Shown here: positions 48,193 to 62,379 of the stretch, one piece after another
Position numbering within the stretch: position 1 is the first letter of the stretch
Layout: the number at the start of each line of letters is the position of its first letter
Assembly: GCA_025786725.1 (NCBI GenBank)
Contig: JAHLTZ010000047.1
Coordinates: 80,260 to 144,259, forward strand
Origin: Syncephalis fuscata
Taxonomy: Eukaryota > Zoopagomycota > Zoopagomycetes > Zoopagales > Piptocephalidaceae
Direction: 5' to 3'
Length of the DNA: 64,000 bases
Translations under genes and position numbers: made by a program
Notes under the pieces: generated by a model
Database searches by the model: none
Told to the model about the DNA's origin: nothing
The model's input: only the letters and a program-made list of their open reading frames with translations

Positions 48193-50480
48193 ATGAGTTC
48201 TCAAGATAACAATCAAACCTCCACTTTTGCTTCTACATCCGCTGCCCTTACTCCGGCTGCAGTTGCCGCAGAACTGCCACCAAATCTTCTATGTGATGAG
48301 GATTTGATGTATTATAATGTTCCTGACTGTTGGAACGATTTGCCGAGAGAAGAACGCGTCGGCATTGTCGCATGGGCTGAAGTCTGTGAAGCAACATCCA
48401 GCAGTATGTTAAATAGCATTATAAATATATACAGCTAAATATTATTTAGACATAGTGCTGTTAAAAACTCGACCTTATTACTTTGGAACAGATGAATCCG
48501 GTAGCTATTTAAATGTATTTATAAAGTAATAAATAACATTATACCATATTCCACAGCAGCTATCGTTTGGTAGCAGACTCCATGCCTAAATATTGCTTTA
48601 ATTTTTTAGTAGTAAGTACATTATACGCTTTTATAAACTAGCATTAACTATGAATTAACAAAGAACAATGATATCGTTACATGCATGGTAAGAAAATAAT
48701 TATTTAACATTTTATTACTAACCAGTAATTTAGAATATTAGATTGCCTAATTTAATAGGTTAGTTTATATAAATAATATTAGTTAAGTTGCTAACACTTG
48801 CTTTAGTTAATGGTACTGAATTGCGTGCTCTTGAGTCAAAAAACTTTACCGGAGATTGTATCATTAAATGCCAGAAGAGAAAGTAAGTGACAAATTATTT
48901 TTATTAACATTTCTAACCTTGCATAACAGTAACAGTTAGCATCCGTGTTATTAAAGTTTAACACCCGTCCAAGTAGAAGATAGCTTGGAATACGAAGAGG
49001 TAAGTCTATAAGCATATTTGAATATTACTGATATACCATTGTTATTAATACTATAGAAAATCAACGCGCGGTTTATGATTACCGATAAGTCTATTGGAAA
49101 GTAAGTAATTAAACTAAACAAACTAATTAACTAATCGATTATTTGCAATAGAGGTGCACTCGGCAAAGTTTATTTAGGATTTGACCGCAGCACAGGTCGG
49201 CGTGCTGCATCAAAATCTCAAAAAAAGAGCGTGGCATCGACGCCTTCAATCACGAAGTCTCCGTATTACGCAGAGTGGGCAACCACTCTAACGTAATAAA
49301 ATTGCTTGATGACAAAATCACCGCTTTGAACACGTACTTATTTCTTGAGTACGCGGCAGGCGGTGATCTCATCGATTACATCATCTCTAAATCCGCGCTT
49401 CCAGAGATGGAAGCAAAACATATCTTCAAACAACTGCTTGAAGGCATCGAGGTAAGTATTATTATAAAACATTAATCAAGCACTAAACTTTATTAGTATC
49501 TTCACAGCAAAGATGTTGTACATTACGGTAAGCACACTGATCTATTAATTAATACAATTACTAACTGTACACTGTTGTTACTGCGATCACTACTATTTAG
49601 ATATCAAGGTAAGTAGTTTATTTAATATTTAACATCATTACTGACAGGTAAGCAGCCCGACAACGTGCTGTTGTTAGATGGACAGGAATGTCCCAGAGTC
49701 GTATTTGCAGACTTTGGGATGGCACGCCCCCTCCTCTCCTCGCCCACTGTGACCGCTGCTTATGGCACAGTGTCCTATATGGCACCCGAAGTGCTATTGG
49801 GATCTGATGAGCGGGAGAAGATGTTTGCTATTATAATAGCACACCAGGGGCTGCAAGTCGGCTACCTTCGGCATTATTGGATGCCAAGGGATACGGAAAG
49901 CCCGCCGACATATGGAGCTTGGGAGCCACACTCCACACAATGTTGCTAGGTAAGTGCAAACAGAAACAACCATATTATACTAAACTATCATATACTATCA
50001 ATCAGGAAATTGGCCATATGGATCTACAAATAACCAATCTGTGTATATGAGAACTATACTACAACATTCGCCGACATTTGGTCAGGAAAAAGCCAACGGG
50101 CCAAGCAAACAAGGTAAGTTAATATATTTTATTAACAACAACTAATACATTGCAGCCGTTCAATTGATGAAGCGGTTACTAGACCTTGACAGTGGCACAC
50201 GGTATACAGCCAAGCAGGCACTAGACAGCTCTTGGTTTGATGACGGGAAAGAACAAATAGATGCAGCTATACCGTTTGACGCTACTTCTCCGAGCCAAGA
50301 AGAACCAGCGGTGTCAACAACACCAATAACACAACAGTAACACCAACTACACCGCCTGCACCTGCCGCAGCAATAATACAAGCGCCAGCAAAGAAGAAGC
50401 AGCGTCAGTCGGCGCTCAAGCTTCCGCTACGAGTGCAGCCACATCGTCAGGCCCGTCTTGGCAAAAAGTATTATAAATAA
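48193..50480 (+). CDS. Chk2/Cds1-like checkpoint kinase (FHA plus kinase domain)
   Basis: Many short exons. An N-terminal FHA-like region is spread over exons from 48450 to about 48990 (LLKTRPYYFGTDES, SYRLVADSMPKYCFNFL, NGTELRALES, FTGDCIIKCQKRK); the Arg of the usual FGR is Thr. The kinase domain begins KSIG|KGALGKVYLGFDR. AxK lies near 49208, HEVSVLRRVGNHSNVIKLL is next, and LEYAAGGDLIDYI is the hinge. The catalytic loop is assembled from an exon ending VVHY, an 8-nt exon (about 49602-49609) and an exon starting QPDNVLLLD, giving H-Y-D. DFGMARP and YGTVSYMAPEVLL follow, then ADIWSLGATLHTMLLG. The C-terminus has KKKQR, a likely nuclear signal. Frame breaks near 49208, 49812 and 50310 each look like a lost base, so errors or pseudogenisation cannot be told apart. 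Confidence 0.68.
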
Positions 50481-50637
50481 ACGGTAAGAATTTACTAACA
50501 ATCATACAAATTATAATATTGACGTGTATTTAGTTGTTCTATATCTTTTACCATTACTTGCATATATATATAAATAAACATTGTTCCATAGTCTATAATG
50601 CGATGAGAATTGATATGTTTTGTAATAATGATTTTGG

Positions 50638-51290
50638 TGTTAAATGACTTTTATTTTTTAATACATTACTATTATACTGAATATATGTTCTATAATAATG
50701 AGTAGTTTTGGTATAAATGACTTTTATTCTTAATGCATTTATTCATTTACTATCAATCTGTTCTATGATGTACTGACATGTTGGGTAGATTGACTTTTAT
50801 TATTTACACTTCATTTATTAATCAATTAAACTCGGCTGTTTATAAATATTGACTGACAGGCTCACATCTCACAATCTACGTCATCACATTTCCTTTCTCT
50901 TTCTTCACACTTAACAGCATATATCCATTGCATATACTTGTACACTCCATATATGCTAACTAGATAGTACCAGTACTTGACTGGCTACTAGTCAAGTACA
51001 AACACCTTCTACACTATGTCTTTGCCTTGCTCTTTTGTAATTACCTTCATTACTTTGATAATTGGTATTGGCAGCTTCTTTGACACGGTAAGTGCATTCC
51101 TGGCTTGTTTTTGTGTTGTTTTGAATATATACTGTGAAGTCTAGTTGTATGCTTTGCTTTGCAATCTCAATAATAGCAACATGCTCTGTTACTGCCGAGA
51201 CAATATAGGCTACGGTCAGAGCAATATACAGTGGCAATCTATATTAAAGGCAAAGTATACAATGGATTTAGCAGCATATAGTTGCCAAAG
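50638..51290 (+). repeat. Direct repeat, right copy
   Basis: Second copy of the 44200-45060 repeat, same orientation, just after the kinase gene. Similarity is strongest from about 50640 to 51140 and becomes patchy towards 51290. Confidence 0.7.
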
Positions 51291-52042
51291 TAGTCGCGTA
51301 CTGCCGTTAGAAGATAGCCGTATTGTGTATATGCGTAGTTACTTCTCCGTTGATTGTCTTTCTCTTCAATCGCCTGAACAATCTCACTCATCAGTATTTC
51401 TTTCTAAGCACCAGTATTTGTACGATACTATGCTGGAGTTTCATTTTGCACTGTTTTCTGGCCCAATACTGTGACTGGCACCAGTGTTTGTTATGGATTA
51501 TTGTAGAGCATTTGTTTTGCAATATATCCTAATAATCTCACTCAAAATATGTCATTTTTAATTTATAAATCAAATATTGCTATATTTATTCAATTAAGCA
51601 TGCTATCAACAAACATATATAAAATCATACAAATTATTGCGTATTTTAGTGTATATTCCAAAATGTCTTTTGTATACTTATTATTGAATCAATAATCATT
51701 CATTAAATTGCTTGGTAATAACACTGACAACCAGCACCACTTTGTTGTTTTGCACGATTAAAACTATCAAATAGTAAACTTTATTTTCTGCTTCAAACTA
51801 TCTGCATTTTGCTCAACTACTACTCTTGTAACTGTTATGTTGTATAGATTTAAAGATATTGTATTGCTGCTTGTGTTCATGATATTATGCTATGATTCAA
51901 ATTATAAATATTTTTAAAAGGAATGCCTGCATTTATCATCAATAGTGTTTGTTATGTATATTTTATTATTAAAGTTAATCTTTAAATCGCTTCATATATT
52001 TTTATGTTTATCCTGCTCCTTGCTTATACTATGCCGATTTGC
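51291..52042. other. Spacer between repeat and Sec7 gene
   Basis: Short open frames only (for example 51145-51474 overlapping the repeat end). AT-rich from 51540. Nothing recognised. Confidence 0.45.
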
Positions 52043-55000
52043 TTATGAAATAATGTCGTAGACTTGGCCGACGCGTTGAAGGAACCGATGCATCGTACGA
52101 CGCACTTCTTTGGCCGGTGCCTGTTCAAGTAGTTGGATTACTTGCTCATAAAGTGTTGGCAAGTTACGGCGGAACTAAACAATACAAATCATTAATAAGC
52201 ACAATATATGTATACAAGTTAGTAAAGTTCAAATAGATATATGGTACAATTAAATACAGCTCACTACGTTTCTCCTATCTTCTCTATACTAATAGCTGGT
52301 TTGATACTTGCCTTATCGTCGGACAATTCGCTAAATGCCGTTAAAATACCTACAACGACCCGGGAAAACGCATCGGTGCGAGGACCAGCCTCAACACCAA
52401 CCGTTAATAGGCTGTATCGATGCAGCGTATCCATACTAAGTCTAATCGGTATTAATGATTCAAAATGATTTGACAATACATTATATTGTAAGTATGTATA
52501 TATATATGCGTGTGTGCGTGCTACATCACCACCCCTACTAATACTTACGGGAAAAGTCGTCGTTCTGTTTCGGTCTCTTGCAATACTAAACGCTCACTTG
52601 TATCCTTGTACATGACGAGTAACATGTGAATACATCCAGTTAAACAACCAATCTCTTGTTCAAGCAATTGAGGCATCAATGCAACAAATCCTAATAACCA
52701 TAATAAATGATTAGATCCGCTATAGATTATAAGTATGTATCATTTCGCTTACCAGGGTGACTTTCCATAAATTGAATGGATTTGTTAAACTTTTGTGCTT
52801 GTCGGTAACAACGAGCGACTGCATCTACCAAACTGAATAGGTGGTCAACTTGCACGGCTGCATAGGCCGGACCGTTAAACATATCACGCACTGTTTGAAG
52901 TATCGTCAACTGCAGTGTACAGTACATACTACACCGTTGCACATCCGTCAATTCAGAGGCAGGTGGCGGTGCTGGCGGTGCTGTATTCGAATTGTTCTCT
53001 GATCGTTTGTTATTATTCTGATTACTAGAAAGTACAGCATAGGGACTTGTCGTCTTTAATAGCCTAACAATGTCATGCATACTTGACTCCACGTCTCCTC
53101 TTCTAAATGATTAACATTGCGTTCAATTAGTTCAAGTAAACAGCTACAACCAGCCTTGGCAATTGTTTCATCATCTAATAAATAGTCATAATTAGTATAT
53201 ATATATATATATACCATTACTGATCCTTAATTATTCTACCTTGAGATACACAGGCACATAACAAGTCAAATAGGCGGTCAAGTAGGGGACGTAGTATTTC
53301 AAAGTAAAAAGTAAATAGATTAATAACATTTCTTAATGCCTTAATCAGTGTTGTAGAGAACCAGACGGTCATGTCTTCAGCACTGGCAAATCTCGATCGA
53401 CGATTGGGTGATTTAATATCGTTAAGATAGGAAATACAATGCCGTCAAAGATGGATGTCCATAATGTTTGACTAAAACCGGCACCGTGTTTACGAAGAGC
53501 ATCAAATAAAATATCCAATGCACTATTATAGATTCAATTTAATTCAGTATTATGTCATTATACTAATAGTGCAAGTCTTACCGTGTTCTTACTTCCAAGT
53601 CACTACAATCCATAACTACTTCAAATAGACCAAATAGAATAGGAATCCATATACGTTGTTGTCGGTCATCGGTATGAATCTGTGATCGTGAAAAGTTGCC
53701 CGAAGCAATAAGCGAGTCGAAACTAGGTGTTTGTTGATCTGTAATACGATCCATGATTTGTCGGAACATTTCAATTGATTGTAGACTGGATTAAGATATT
53801 GATTAGTCTTATCAAATTATTTACACTGAATTATTTACCTAATCTTTTGATAACGACCATTACGACAGAATTCAATAAAACAGGAAACAAGATCAGATAA
53901 ACTACCATTCTCAACAACAGCCGCATAATGCTTTGTAAATATAATCTTGACATTATTAAATGCCATGGTTACAATTGATTCTAATTCATATTATTATTAT
54001 TATTATTATTTAGTATACTATTTCTAACAAGTAATTACCATCCATATCTTTGGCTGCTTCCACAAATGCATTTAATATTGTTTTCCAACCCGATCGAATA
54101 TTATTAGATCGCGCTGCAATCATCTGATTAAGACAACGAATAACCTATAATATATATATATTAATACATATTCTATTCTATCCTTATAATAACCACTTAC
54201 CATATCACGAATGGACGGATCTGTACTATGTGATATAATATGTACAAATGGTTTAAGAAATTCTCGTTGGAATTTGAAATTCGATAATTCTTCCTTTTCC
54301 AAAAACTTCATCGACAATTGACGCAAAGAATCAATGGCAAAAATACACGCATTCTGTTGACTATGACTTCCCACCTAAACAAATAGACCATATAATTATT
54401 ATTGTTATTGTTATTATAAATTTAGTCTATTAATGACGATACTTACTTGTATAAAGTGTTCACCAATAATTGACCAAGTATTTGACCACTCCAAACGAAT
54501 ACGATTCATATTATAGTATGAAATTTCTACTAATTTCTGTAAACTAAATATTCTTGGATGATCAGTATGTGACGATGACTGAATCTCTTCCCAAGATATT
54601 TGACTAAGCGCTGCTACAAAGTGTTTAATTGCCGTCTATTCAGTCATATGGTTATCATTAATATAATACTATTTATAATTAACTTACGCCTGATAATTGA
54701 GCACTTGTAGTAAATATCCGATCTACCATAATGACTACCTCTTGTGATGATGCCTCTAATGCTGTCTCTTCATCATACATAGGCTATAAACAATAGGGTA
54801 GATTAATACGTATTCAACTATTAACGGAAATACGACTACTCTTACCGCGGATTGATTAGATCGAGATGGACGTCGATTCATTGGTGTAGATATAGTTGCA
54901 TCACCTTTTGCCCTATGAGATAGCTCGGGCACTTTATCTTCATCAACACCACCGGTAGTAATAAGCTGTACCCGTTCCAGTCGACTAACACAATACAGTA

Positions 55001-58000
55001 CATCTTTCCACGATTCATTTAGTGAATTGCCTTCAGCCAGGGCAATTTCAAGTAAGCATTTAATGGCTTTGGCATTTTTAGGCTTCATTTCATTTAGATT
55101 ACTTAAATGAGTGAATTTAGCCAGGGTTGATATAAAGGCATCTCGTGCCAAATCCATTTCAAATGCCGCCACAATATGAACTGCTAATTGGAAACCTTCA
55201 AGACACATGCGTATAATGGTCACATCATTTGAGTCTTGTAATGGACTGCTAAGTGCGGCAAGGAATGCCATCCACGGTATTTCAAACATGGGTTTAACAT
55301 GATCGGCATGTGAAGCATTAAAGAAAGTAACACTTTCCTGTATAGTGGTCATTTTACGTTGTCGATTTCGACGCATACTACGAAATACCGCCTATATCCA
55401 TGGTATCCATTATATTAATATTTATATAAATTGTTGTATTAAATACATTACCTCGGTCTTTACCGCCAATTCTTCTGATACCATGGCATATGCTTCTCGT
55501 TTCTGTCTCTGGCTAAGATGTTCAAAGTCATATCGCTGTTCCACACCACCAGTTGCTTTACGAACAGTTGAATCGTTGGCATCGTTCATCTTAATCTCAT
55601 TATCTCTAATCTCGTCAAAGATCGCTTCCAAATAATCAATAGATATGTCGGCACCATCATTAATGCCTCGATTATTACGTATAAATTCTTCTTTGGTCAT
55701 TCGCTTTTTAATTTGTCGATTATGTTGATCGGTGTTAAGCAGTATCACCGAGTAGGCCAGTACATAGGCCGCATCTATTAAAATTACAAATATAATATAA
55801 CAGCCAATCTATTAGTAATCTATTTAATCGTAATTACCACACACACTCTCTCTCTCGCTCTCCTCTTTCTTACCGGCATTGGCAAACTCTCCTGGATTGT
55901 ACATAACATAACGTTCAGCGAATTTAAGCATAAATCGATCAATTTTCTGTGCTTCTCCAGGAAGACGAAATGATTGTAGAAATATTCTTAATGCTGATAC
56001 AAAGCTTAAATTACGGAAATCCATCATATCAACAAAAGCATGCATAATAGCAATATTCTCAGTTTCACTATATAGATATAGATATTAATATTAATATTAA
56101 TAAAAGACTTTATACTATAACTTACCCTTCACCCAAGTATTCACCAATCATTGTCTTATCAAGTCCATCGGTATTTAGTAAAAAGTGAGCAACATCTTGA
56201 GGACTATTACTTGGAATAATACCCGAATCAAGTAATGTTCGAATGCCCTAATATATATACATATATATATATACATATAGATTACTATGATGATATGAAT
56301 AATTAGGCTTCTATAAAACTTACCTTTTTAGGCTTCCATGCAAACAATCGAACGCCATCTTCAAGTCGTTGCTTTCGCTGTTTCCGATGACTAAAGTGCT
56401 CAGGATCATCATTTGTAATGGTCGAAGTAGTATCGGGTCCATTAGATGGCTGTGGAGATTCTTCGGCCACCATAATAGAATCAGTATCACCCGGTCCAGT
56501 ACGTACCGTATCGATTGAATTACGCGATGAGCGATATTCATTGATAGACCGTTGATCAATAATACTACTTTGATCGGTCGCGGTATGGTTATTGGCACCA
56601 GTACTGCCATTACTCGTTATACGTCCATCGCTACTTTTATCACTCCAATTAACGAGTGACCGTAGAATGGATACCAGTGATTCCAGTGCTTTGTATCGAA
56701 TAGATACTTCGGCAGTGGCAATGTTACCGGCTGATCCCATGGCGGCCGCGGTGGTTGCTAAATGGCCTTGTACTGATGCTGAAGTAAGTGGCATAGCAGC
56801 AGAAATAACTGCCGCAGCCGGTGCATTCTGTAGTGTAATATTACTGCTTTCATGAGCCAAAGTACGAGAAGTCGTTGTCTTGGACAACACATTAACCAGT
56901 CTATTTATACCTGATTAATATAAATATTATAGCTATACACTATTTACATACCGTTCATAGATATTACCCAATGCTTCACGGTCACAGTCATAATTAAGAT
57001 AAAGCTCAACGAGCATTTGTGGTGAATCACAAATACGTGTAAGTACACTAAGCAGAGCCAGTCGCTGCTGGAATGGTGAATTCTTCATTTCCAAGATAGG
57101 TAGAAATATTTCTGTAAAGAATACTTCAATTTCTTTCTATTTAACATAGTATCGTAGTAATAGTAATTAGTAATATATATATATATATATATATATAATG
57201 TGTTGTATTACCTTTAAAAACATTCGGAAATTGCATAATACTTGCCAAAATAATTCAAGAGCACATTCAAATACTGCCGGAATAACCGATACCAAATTAC
57301 GACTTAATGTTAGACATAGATGCTGTTTAATCGTTGTAATAAATGTAGTTGTCGTGGTGGTTGTACTAGATGGATTATTGGCATGGGTGGTAACCACGGC
57401 TACAGGGGCTAGAAATACTAGTTGATGTGCGGCCAATACATCCAATACTAAGTGTAAGGCCAGTAATTTAGATCTCATAGATAATGAGCGAAGATCGGTG
57501 GCACTATAATGGTTATTAAGGTTAATATTAATTACCACAGTATATAATAACCGGTATAATGAACTAATTACCTATCATTAGGTACTGGTTTCATAGACAG
57601 TTTACACAAGGCTCGGAATACTAAATAAGCATCTCTAATTTCTACATCAGTCGATGAAAGTGATGAAGCTACTGAATCAGTAGTCGGTTGAGTACTATGA
57701 TGCTGATTCTGATTACTAATAATAATTACATTAATGGTAAATATAAATAGAATAGGGCAACTTACGATGCTTCATTCTCTACACTTGTGGTATCATTTAA
57801 CGTAGATTCAACTATTTTTTGTTCATCTTGTTCTGTTGTTGATGTAGTAGGAGCATGCTCATCCCCTTCTTGTCCATTTAACCCTACTGAATTAGTTGTA
57901 TCTTCAGAGTCATGGCCAGTAATGTGTTTCGGTGCATTGTCCTCTTCATCGGCAGTAATAGTAGGTGTGGCCAATTCACCTTCTTCAACTGAACGACGAA

Positions 58001-59759
58001 GTTTTGGATCAAGTCGAACTCGTGTAAATATAATATTGACCATTTGCGTTAATGTGCCTTGAGCAATTGTTTGATTGGCCGAATTACTCGATAACAAAAA
58101 TATGTTATAGGTGGTACGAACAGCCCGTAAAAGTGTCGATTGATGTACAGGACGTTCTGATTGAGACACCGCTGCCAATAATGCCTATAACATTAATTAA
58201 GTAATTAATTAACTAATTAATATTATAATTAATTAATTATCAACATTTTAATAGCTACCTTAATAATTTGTAGTGTCACTTTATCATCGGTATTCTCTCC
58301 TATAAATGCATCACATACCACCATAACAATATCATCGATAATGGTAGCCTTTAATTTCTCTTCTTCTATAGGTATCGTTGTAGCTGTATCACTACCCGCT
58401 GTAGTCTCTGGTGTTTTAGTTTCTTGGTTAGTATCTGTAGTTGATTCAGTTACCACTGTTTCTTCTACCGAGACGCCCTCATCCAATGAAGGTGTATTGA
58501 CGGTCATATCGGTAACACTCGTTGTGGTTACACTATGATTACGACTACGTAATTGTTCTGTTTGACGTTGTCGTCGACGATCTTGTGCATCAGATCCAAT
58601 TAATTTGTACGATATTAACTTTTCAATACAATCAATGGAGGCAATTGTCAATGGAATATTGCCGGTTTGACATGCCAATTGTAATGGTGTAAATACCATA
58701 TAGATATTATTTCTATGGTCATTCATTATTATTAATATGTAAACATTACTAATTACTTACATCAATTGACGTGTTGAATCTTCCATAGCCAATAAATCTA
58801 TTATTACCATTACCATTATTATTAATTAACTATTAAACACTATAAACAATAACCAACTACTTACCAATAGCTTTCTGTGTTGCATCAACCAATTCTTTAC
58901 TTCTTTTCGCTTCACGACTAGCGGCAATGATCTTTAATGCTTTATCAAGAAACATTGTACTAGTAGCCACTGTAGGTGATAGTGGTACAGGTACCGATGA
59001 TGTCGATGATGTAGTCACTGTCTCTTCTTTAAAGCTAGTCACTGTTTCAGTAGCATCATTAAGGGTGTTTATCGTGGCCGATGTTGACTGTCCTTCTATT
59101 TCTTGTAATACGGTAGACTCTATAGCTATAGATAATGATGATGCTCCATTCCTTTCATCTTGATCCAATACTTCTGGTTCAATAGACTTTAAAGTAGTTA
59201 TTGATTCAGCTGCCTCATCAATAGTATCTACTTCAATGGTTTGCGTAATACTATCAACAATCTCATCTGGATCAGATGTATTATTTGGCATATCCACATA
59301 ATCAGTCTCTTCCAGTATCAACGATGCTTTAGATAACTCTTCATTATCAAGTACCACATCAGTCAAGTCTTCATAGATACTTTCCGCATCTGATAGTGTA
59401 TTGGATATCATGTTCTGTTCATGAAATGATCCAATCGTGGTGGCTATAGATGGTTCATCCACTGTTAACGCTACAGTGGCTTCTGATTCAATTTCCTCTA
59501 CTACCACCATGGTTGTTGTGGTAGTAGTAGCAGTGGTAGTAGTAGTAGTCGTGCTTGAAGTACTATGGTGTTCAGTATTGGCTACATTCTTTTCATCATC
59601 GCTACTATGGCCATCTTCGTTTAAGATAGCGTTAGTAGTAGCTGGTGGGTCGCTACATTCAACGACCTCCATCGTAGGGGTGGTCGGTCGCGATGAAGCA
59701 TCAACGTCGGATGTCGCTACCTCATCCACCGGTGGCCTATCACTTTGAGGCTGTGACAT
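52043..59759 (-). CDS. Large ARF guanine nucleotide exchange factor, BIG/Sec7 family
   Basis: Predicted GEF that activates ARF GTPases at the trans-Golgi. The ATG at 59759-59757 starts a long Ser/Thr/Glu-rich N-terminal extension with a poly-Thr tract (about residues 68-85), then the DCB region ([40 protein letters not shown], with further helices to about 57170). The Sec7 domain spans about 56330-55430: [25 protein letters not shown] with the catalytic Glu, NPGEFANA and [20 protein letters not shown] repeats follow ([33 protein letters not shown]-like) to the C-terminus [20 protein letters not shown], with TAA at 52043-52045. There are more than 15 short introns, several with TA or TTA microsatellites (about 53196-53212, 53990-54010, 57173-57197). 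No frame break was found. Confidence 0.88.
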
Positions 59760-60150
59760 ACTAATAGAACAGCAACAACCGCGTTATTTTTACAATACCG
59801 TCAATTAACTAGTAATTGAGTCTTTTCCGTATACGTCGTCTATTGGAATAGAGCGGCGGTGATATGGTTAGTAGTAGTAGTAGGAGGAGGAGGAGTGGAA
59901 TGGTGGAACAGTAAAAGGAAGCCAATAATGTGTGAATAGGAGCGGTGTATCAATAAAGAATACGATGATGATGATGATGATGATGTTGTTGGTACAATAG
60001 TTAATTAACCAATCAATAAACATTTTACTTAATTAATTAATTAACCATTGTTATTGTTATTATTAAACATATTATGGTGGTTATGGTTATGGTCTTCTTT
60101 TTCCCTGTACAAAGACGTTATTGTTTACTTGATATTACTTCTTTATCGTC
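59760..60150. promoter_or_regulatory. Divergent promoter region with trinucleotide runs
   Basis: Separates the Sec7 gene and the GPHR gene. It contains TAG/GGA runs (59873-59895), an ATG tandem (about 59965-59985) and ATTA-rich sequence. No specific site is recognised. Confidence 0.5.
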
Positions 60151-62265
60151 ATGACTCTATTGGACCGGACACTTGTAGATTTTTATGGTAACATTGGGCG
60201 CGCAAGCCTTATACTTTGCATTTGGTTGGGTATTTCTCGTGAACAAGTTATTCCACGATTATGCCGTGGCTTCTAGAAAACATACATTAGGCGTGCAAGC
60301 CGTCTTTTCATTGACATTCAGTTCAAGTTGTGGTCTATTTCAACTTATTATATTCGAGATTACTGGCTCATTAACTAAAGAGTATGTATTTAATACAGTT
60401 AGCAGTATCTATTAATTAAATAGCTTTTATAAATATCATTCTCGTTGGCTATTATGGAAGATTAATTTGGCCATTTTACTGGCTCTTGTTATTGGTGCCA
60501 TTCCATTCTATCAAATATATATTATATTAGGCAATACTGGTGAAGGTATGTATAATATATATATATTTGATGATTGATATGTATACTTTTAAGAACCATA
60601 ATACTAATAATAATAATAATAATAATAATAGGATTATGAAGCGACATCATCTTGCCTTTACCAGTGTTATATGGTGTATATTATTTACTTTATTCTGGCA
60701 ATTAGGCGATTATTTTCCAATTGAAAAAGCACTCGATGGTGATCAAAGTAAGTTATAAAAACAAAAGTGCCTAATAAATACTAATTATATTAATTATATT
60801 AATTATATAGGCTGGTTATCAATGACCCCATTGATGAGTCGTATCGGTGTATTAGGTGTTACTATTATGGCAATTCTTTCAGGATTTGGTGCTGTAAATA
60901 GTCCTTACACAACATTATTTGTATTTCTACGGTATGCATTAATAGGGTATTTATTAGTGGTGATGTATTCAATTTTGATTAGTAAGATAGATATGGCCGA
61001 TGTACAAGCAACAGAACGTAAACTCGGTCAACTTGTGGATACATTAATTGGTAAACGTAAACGGATTGTTACGGCTCAACTACGACAAAAAGGCACAGAA
61101 ACGGTAAGTGGATAACATCGTTCTATACACTAATATAATATATATAATATATAATATGTATGTAAATAATTGATCCTTATAGGCTACTGGTGCCACTGGA
61201 CTTATGCGTCGTATGTTTAATGTAGCAAGTCAATTTGGCAGTGGAGAAAGTAATTGTATAGTTTATATTGCCCATAGTAGTTATACTTATAAATAATTAC
61301 GTTGTATTAGATGTAGGCGCATTAAAGGAAGAAATAAAACACACAGAAGTATTTTCACAAAACTTATTCTTGGAATTGGAAGAACTATATACTGAAATGG
61401 TAATAGTAATGAATAGTGTATACTGATTATAATTATAACATAACATGATATAATATGAATAGGACCGTATTGCCTATGCTCATACATGGAAGGGACAATA
61501 TTATAATGTACTAGGCTATATATTCAGTGGTTATTGTATCTATAAAGTATTTATGGCAAGTATTTCCATCATATATGTATTATTTACTTATTTAATGTTA
61601 TATTATATATAGGCTACTATCAATATTGTATTTAATCGTATTGGTAAAACAGATCCCATTACTTATAGTCTTGCTCTACTCGGTCCTTATATCGATGTAG
61701 AGATTGATGTACAAGCATGGTCACAGCAATTAAGCTTTGTATTTGTAGGCATTATGATTTTATGTTCAATTCGAGGTCTACTTATCCAGTTAACCAAGGT
61801 AATTGCCGTATAGTATATTGATAACAATAGCAATACTAACTGTATTTAACATTTAGTTCTTTCGAGCTTCAGTTAGTAATGTATCACCAGAAAGTATGGT
61901 TTTATTTCTAGCTCAGCTTATGGGCATGTACTTTCTCAGTTCCGTATTACTTATGCGAATGAGTCTACCTGATGAATATCGGTAAGTGGATCATCTAGTT
62001 GATGTTACACCATTCTAATAATAATCATGCTGGCTATAGAGAGATTATATCAGGTGTGTTATCTACAATTGAATTCAACTTTTATCATCGCTGGTTTGAT
62101 GTTATCTTTCTGGTCAGCGCTATTTTCAGTGGCATTGCTTTGTTCTTTATGCATCAACATTTTACAAATGCTCAATCTGGTGCTGCCATCAACACATTTA
62201 ATGACTATAGTGAGCATACACTGCAAGGGGCGTATCATGAGACTATTGACAAGAAACGTTATTAA
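60151..62265 (+). CDS. Golgi pH regulator (GPHR/GPR89) family membrane protein
   Basis: Multi-pass anion-channel-like protein of Golgi and ER membranes. Visible family segments: ALYFAFGWVFLVNKLFHDY, VQAVFSLTFSSSCGLFQLII, FWQLGDYFPI, MSRIGVLGVTIMAILSGFGA, VNSPYTTLFVFLR, ATINIVFNRIGKTDPITYS, AQLMGMYFLSSVLLMRMSLP, and the C-terminal EFNFYHRWFDVIFLVSAIF. There are about nine exons with introns of 50-80 nt. The ATG at 60151 encodes MTLLDRTLVDF in one frame, while VTLGAQALYF continues from the ATG at 60185 in another; an extra T in the T-run at 60180-60184 would explain this. Otherwise translation starts at 60185 and the protein is a few residues shorter than its relatives. Confidence 0.85.
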
Positions 62266-62379
62266 ACAATGCTTATTATTCAATGTGGCACGCACCTACA
62301 ATACATGCATGCTATCATATAATACAAATAAAAGTATAGTAATAGTAATAGTGGTAATGAAAAGGAGTGCAAAGTGCCA

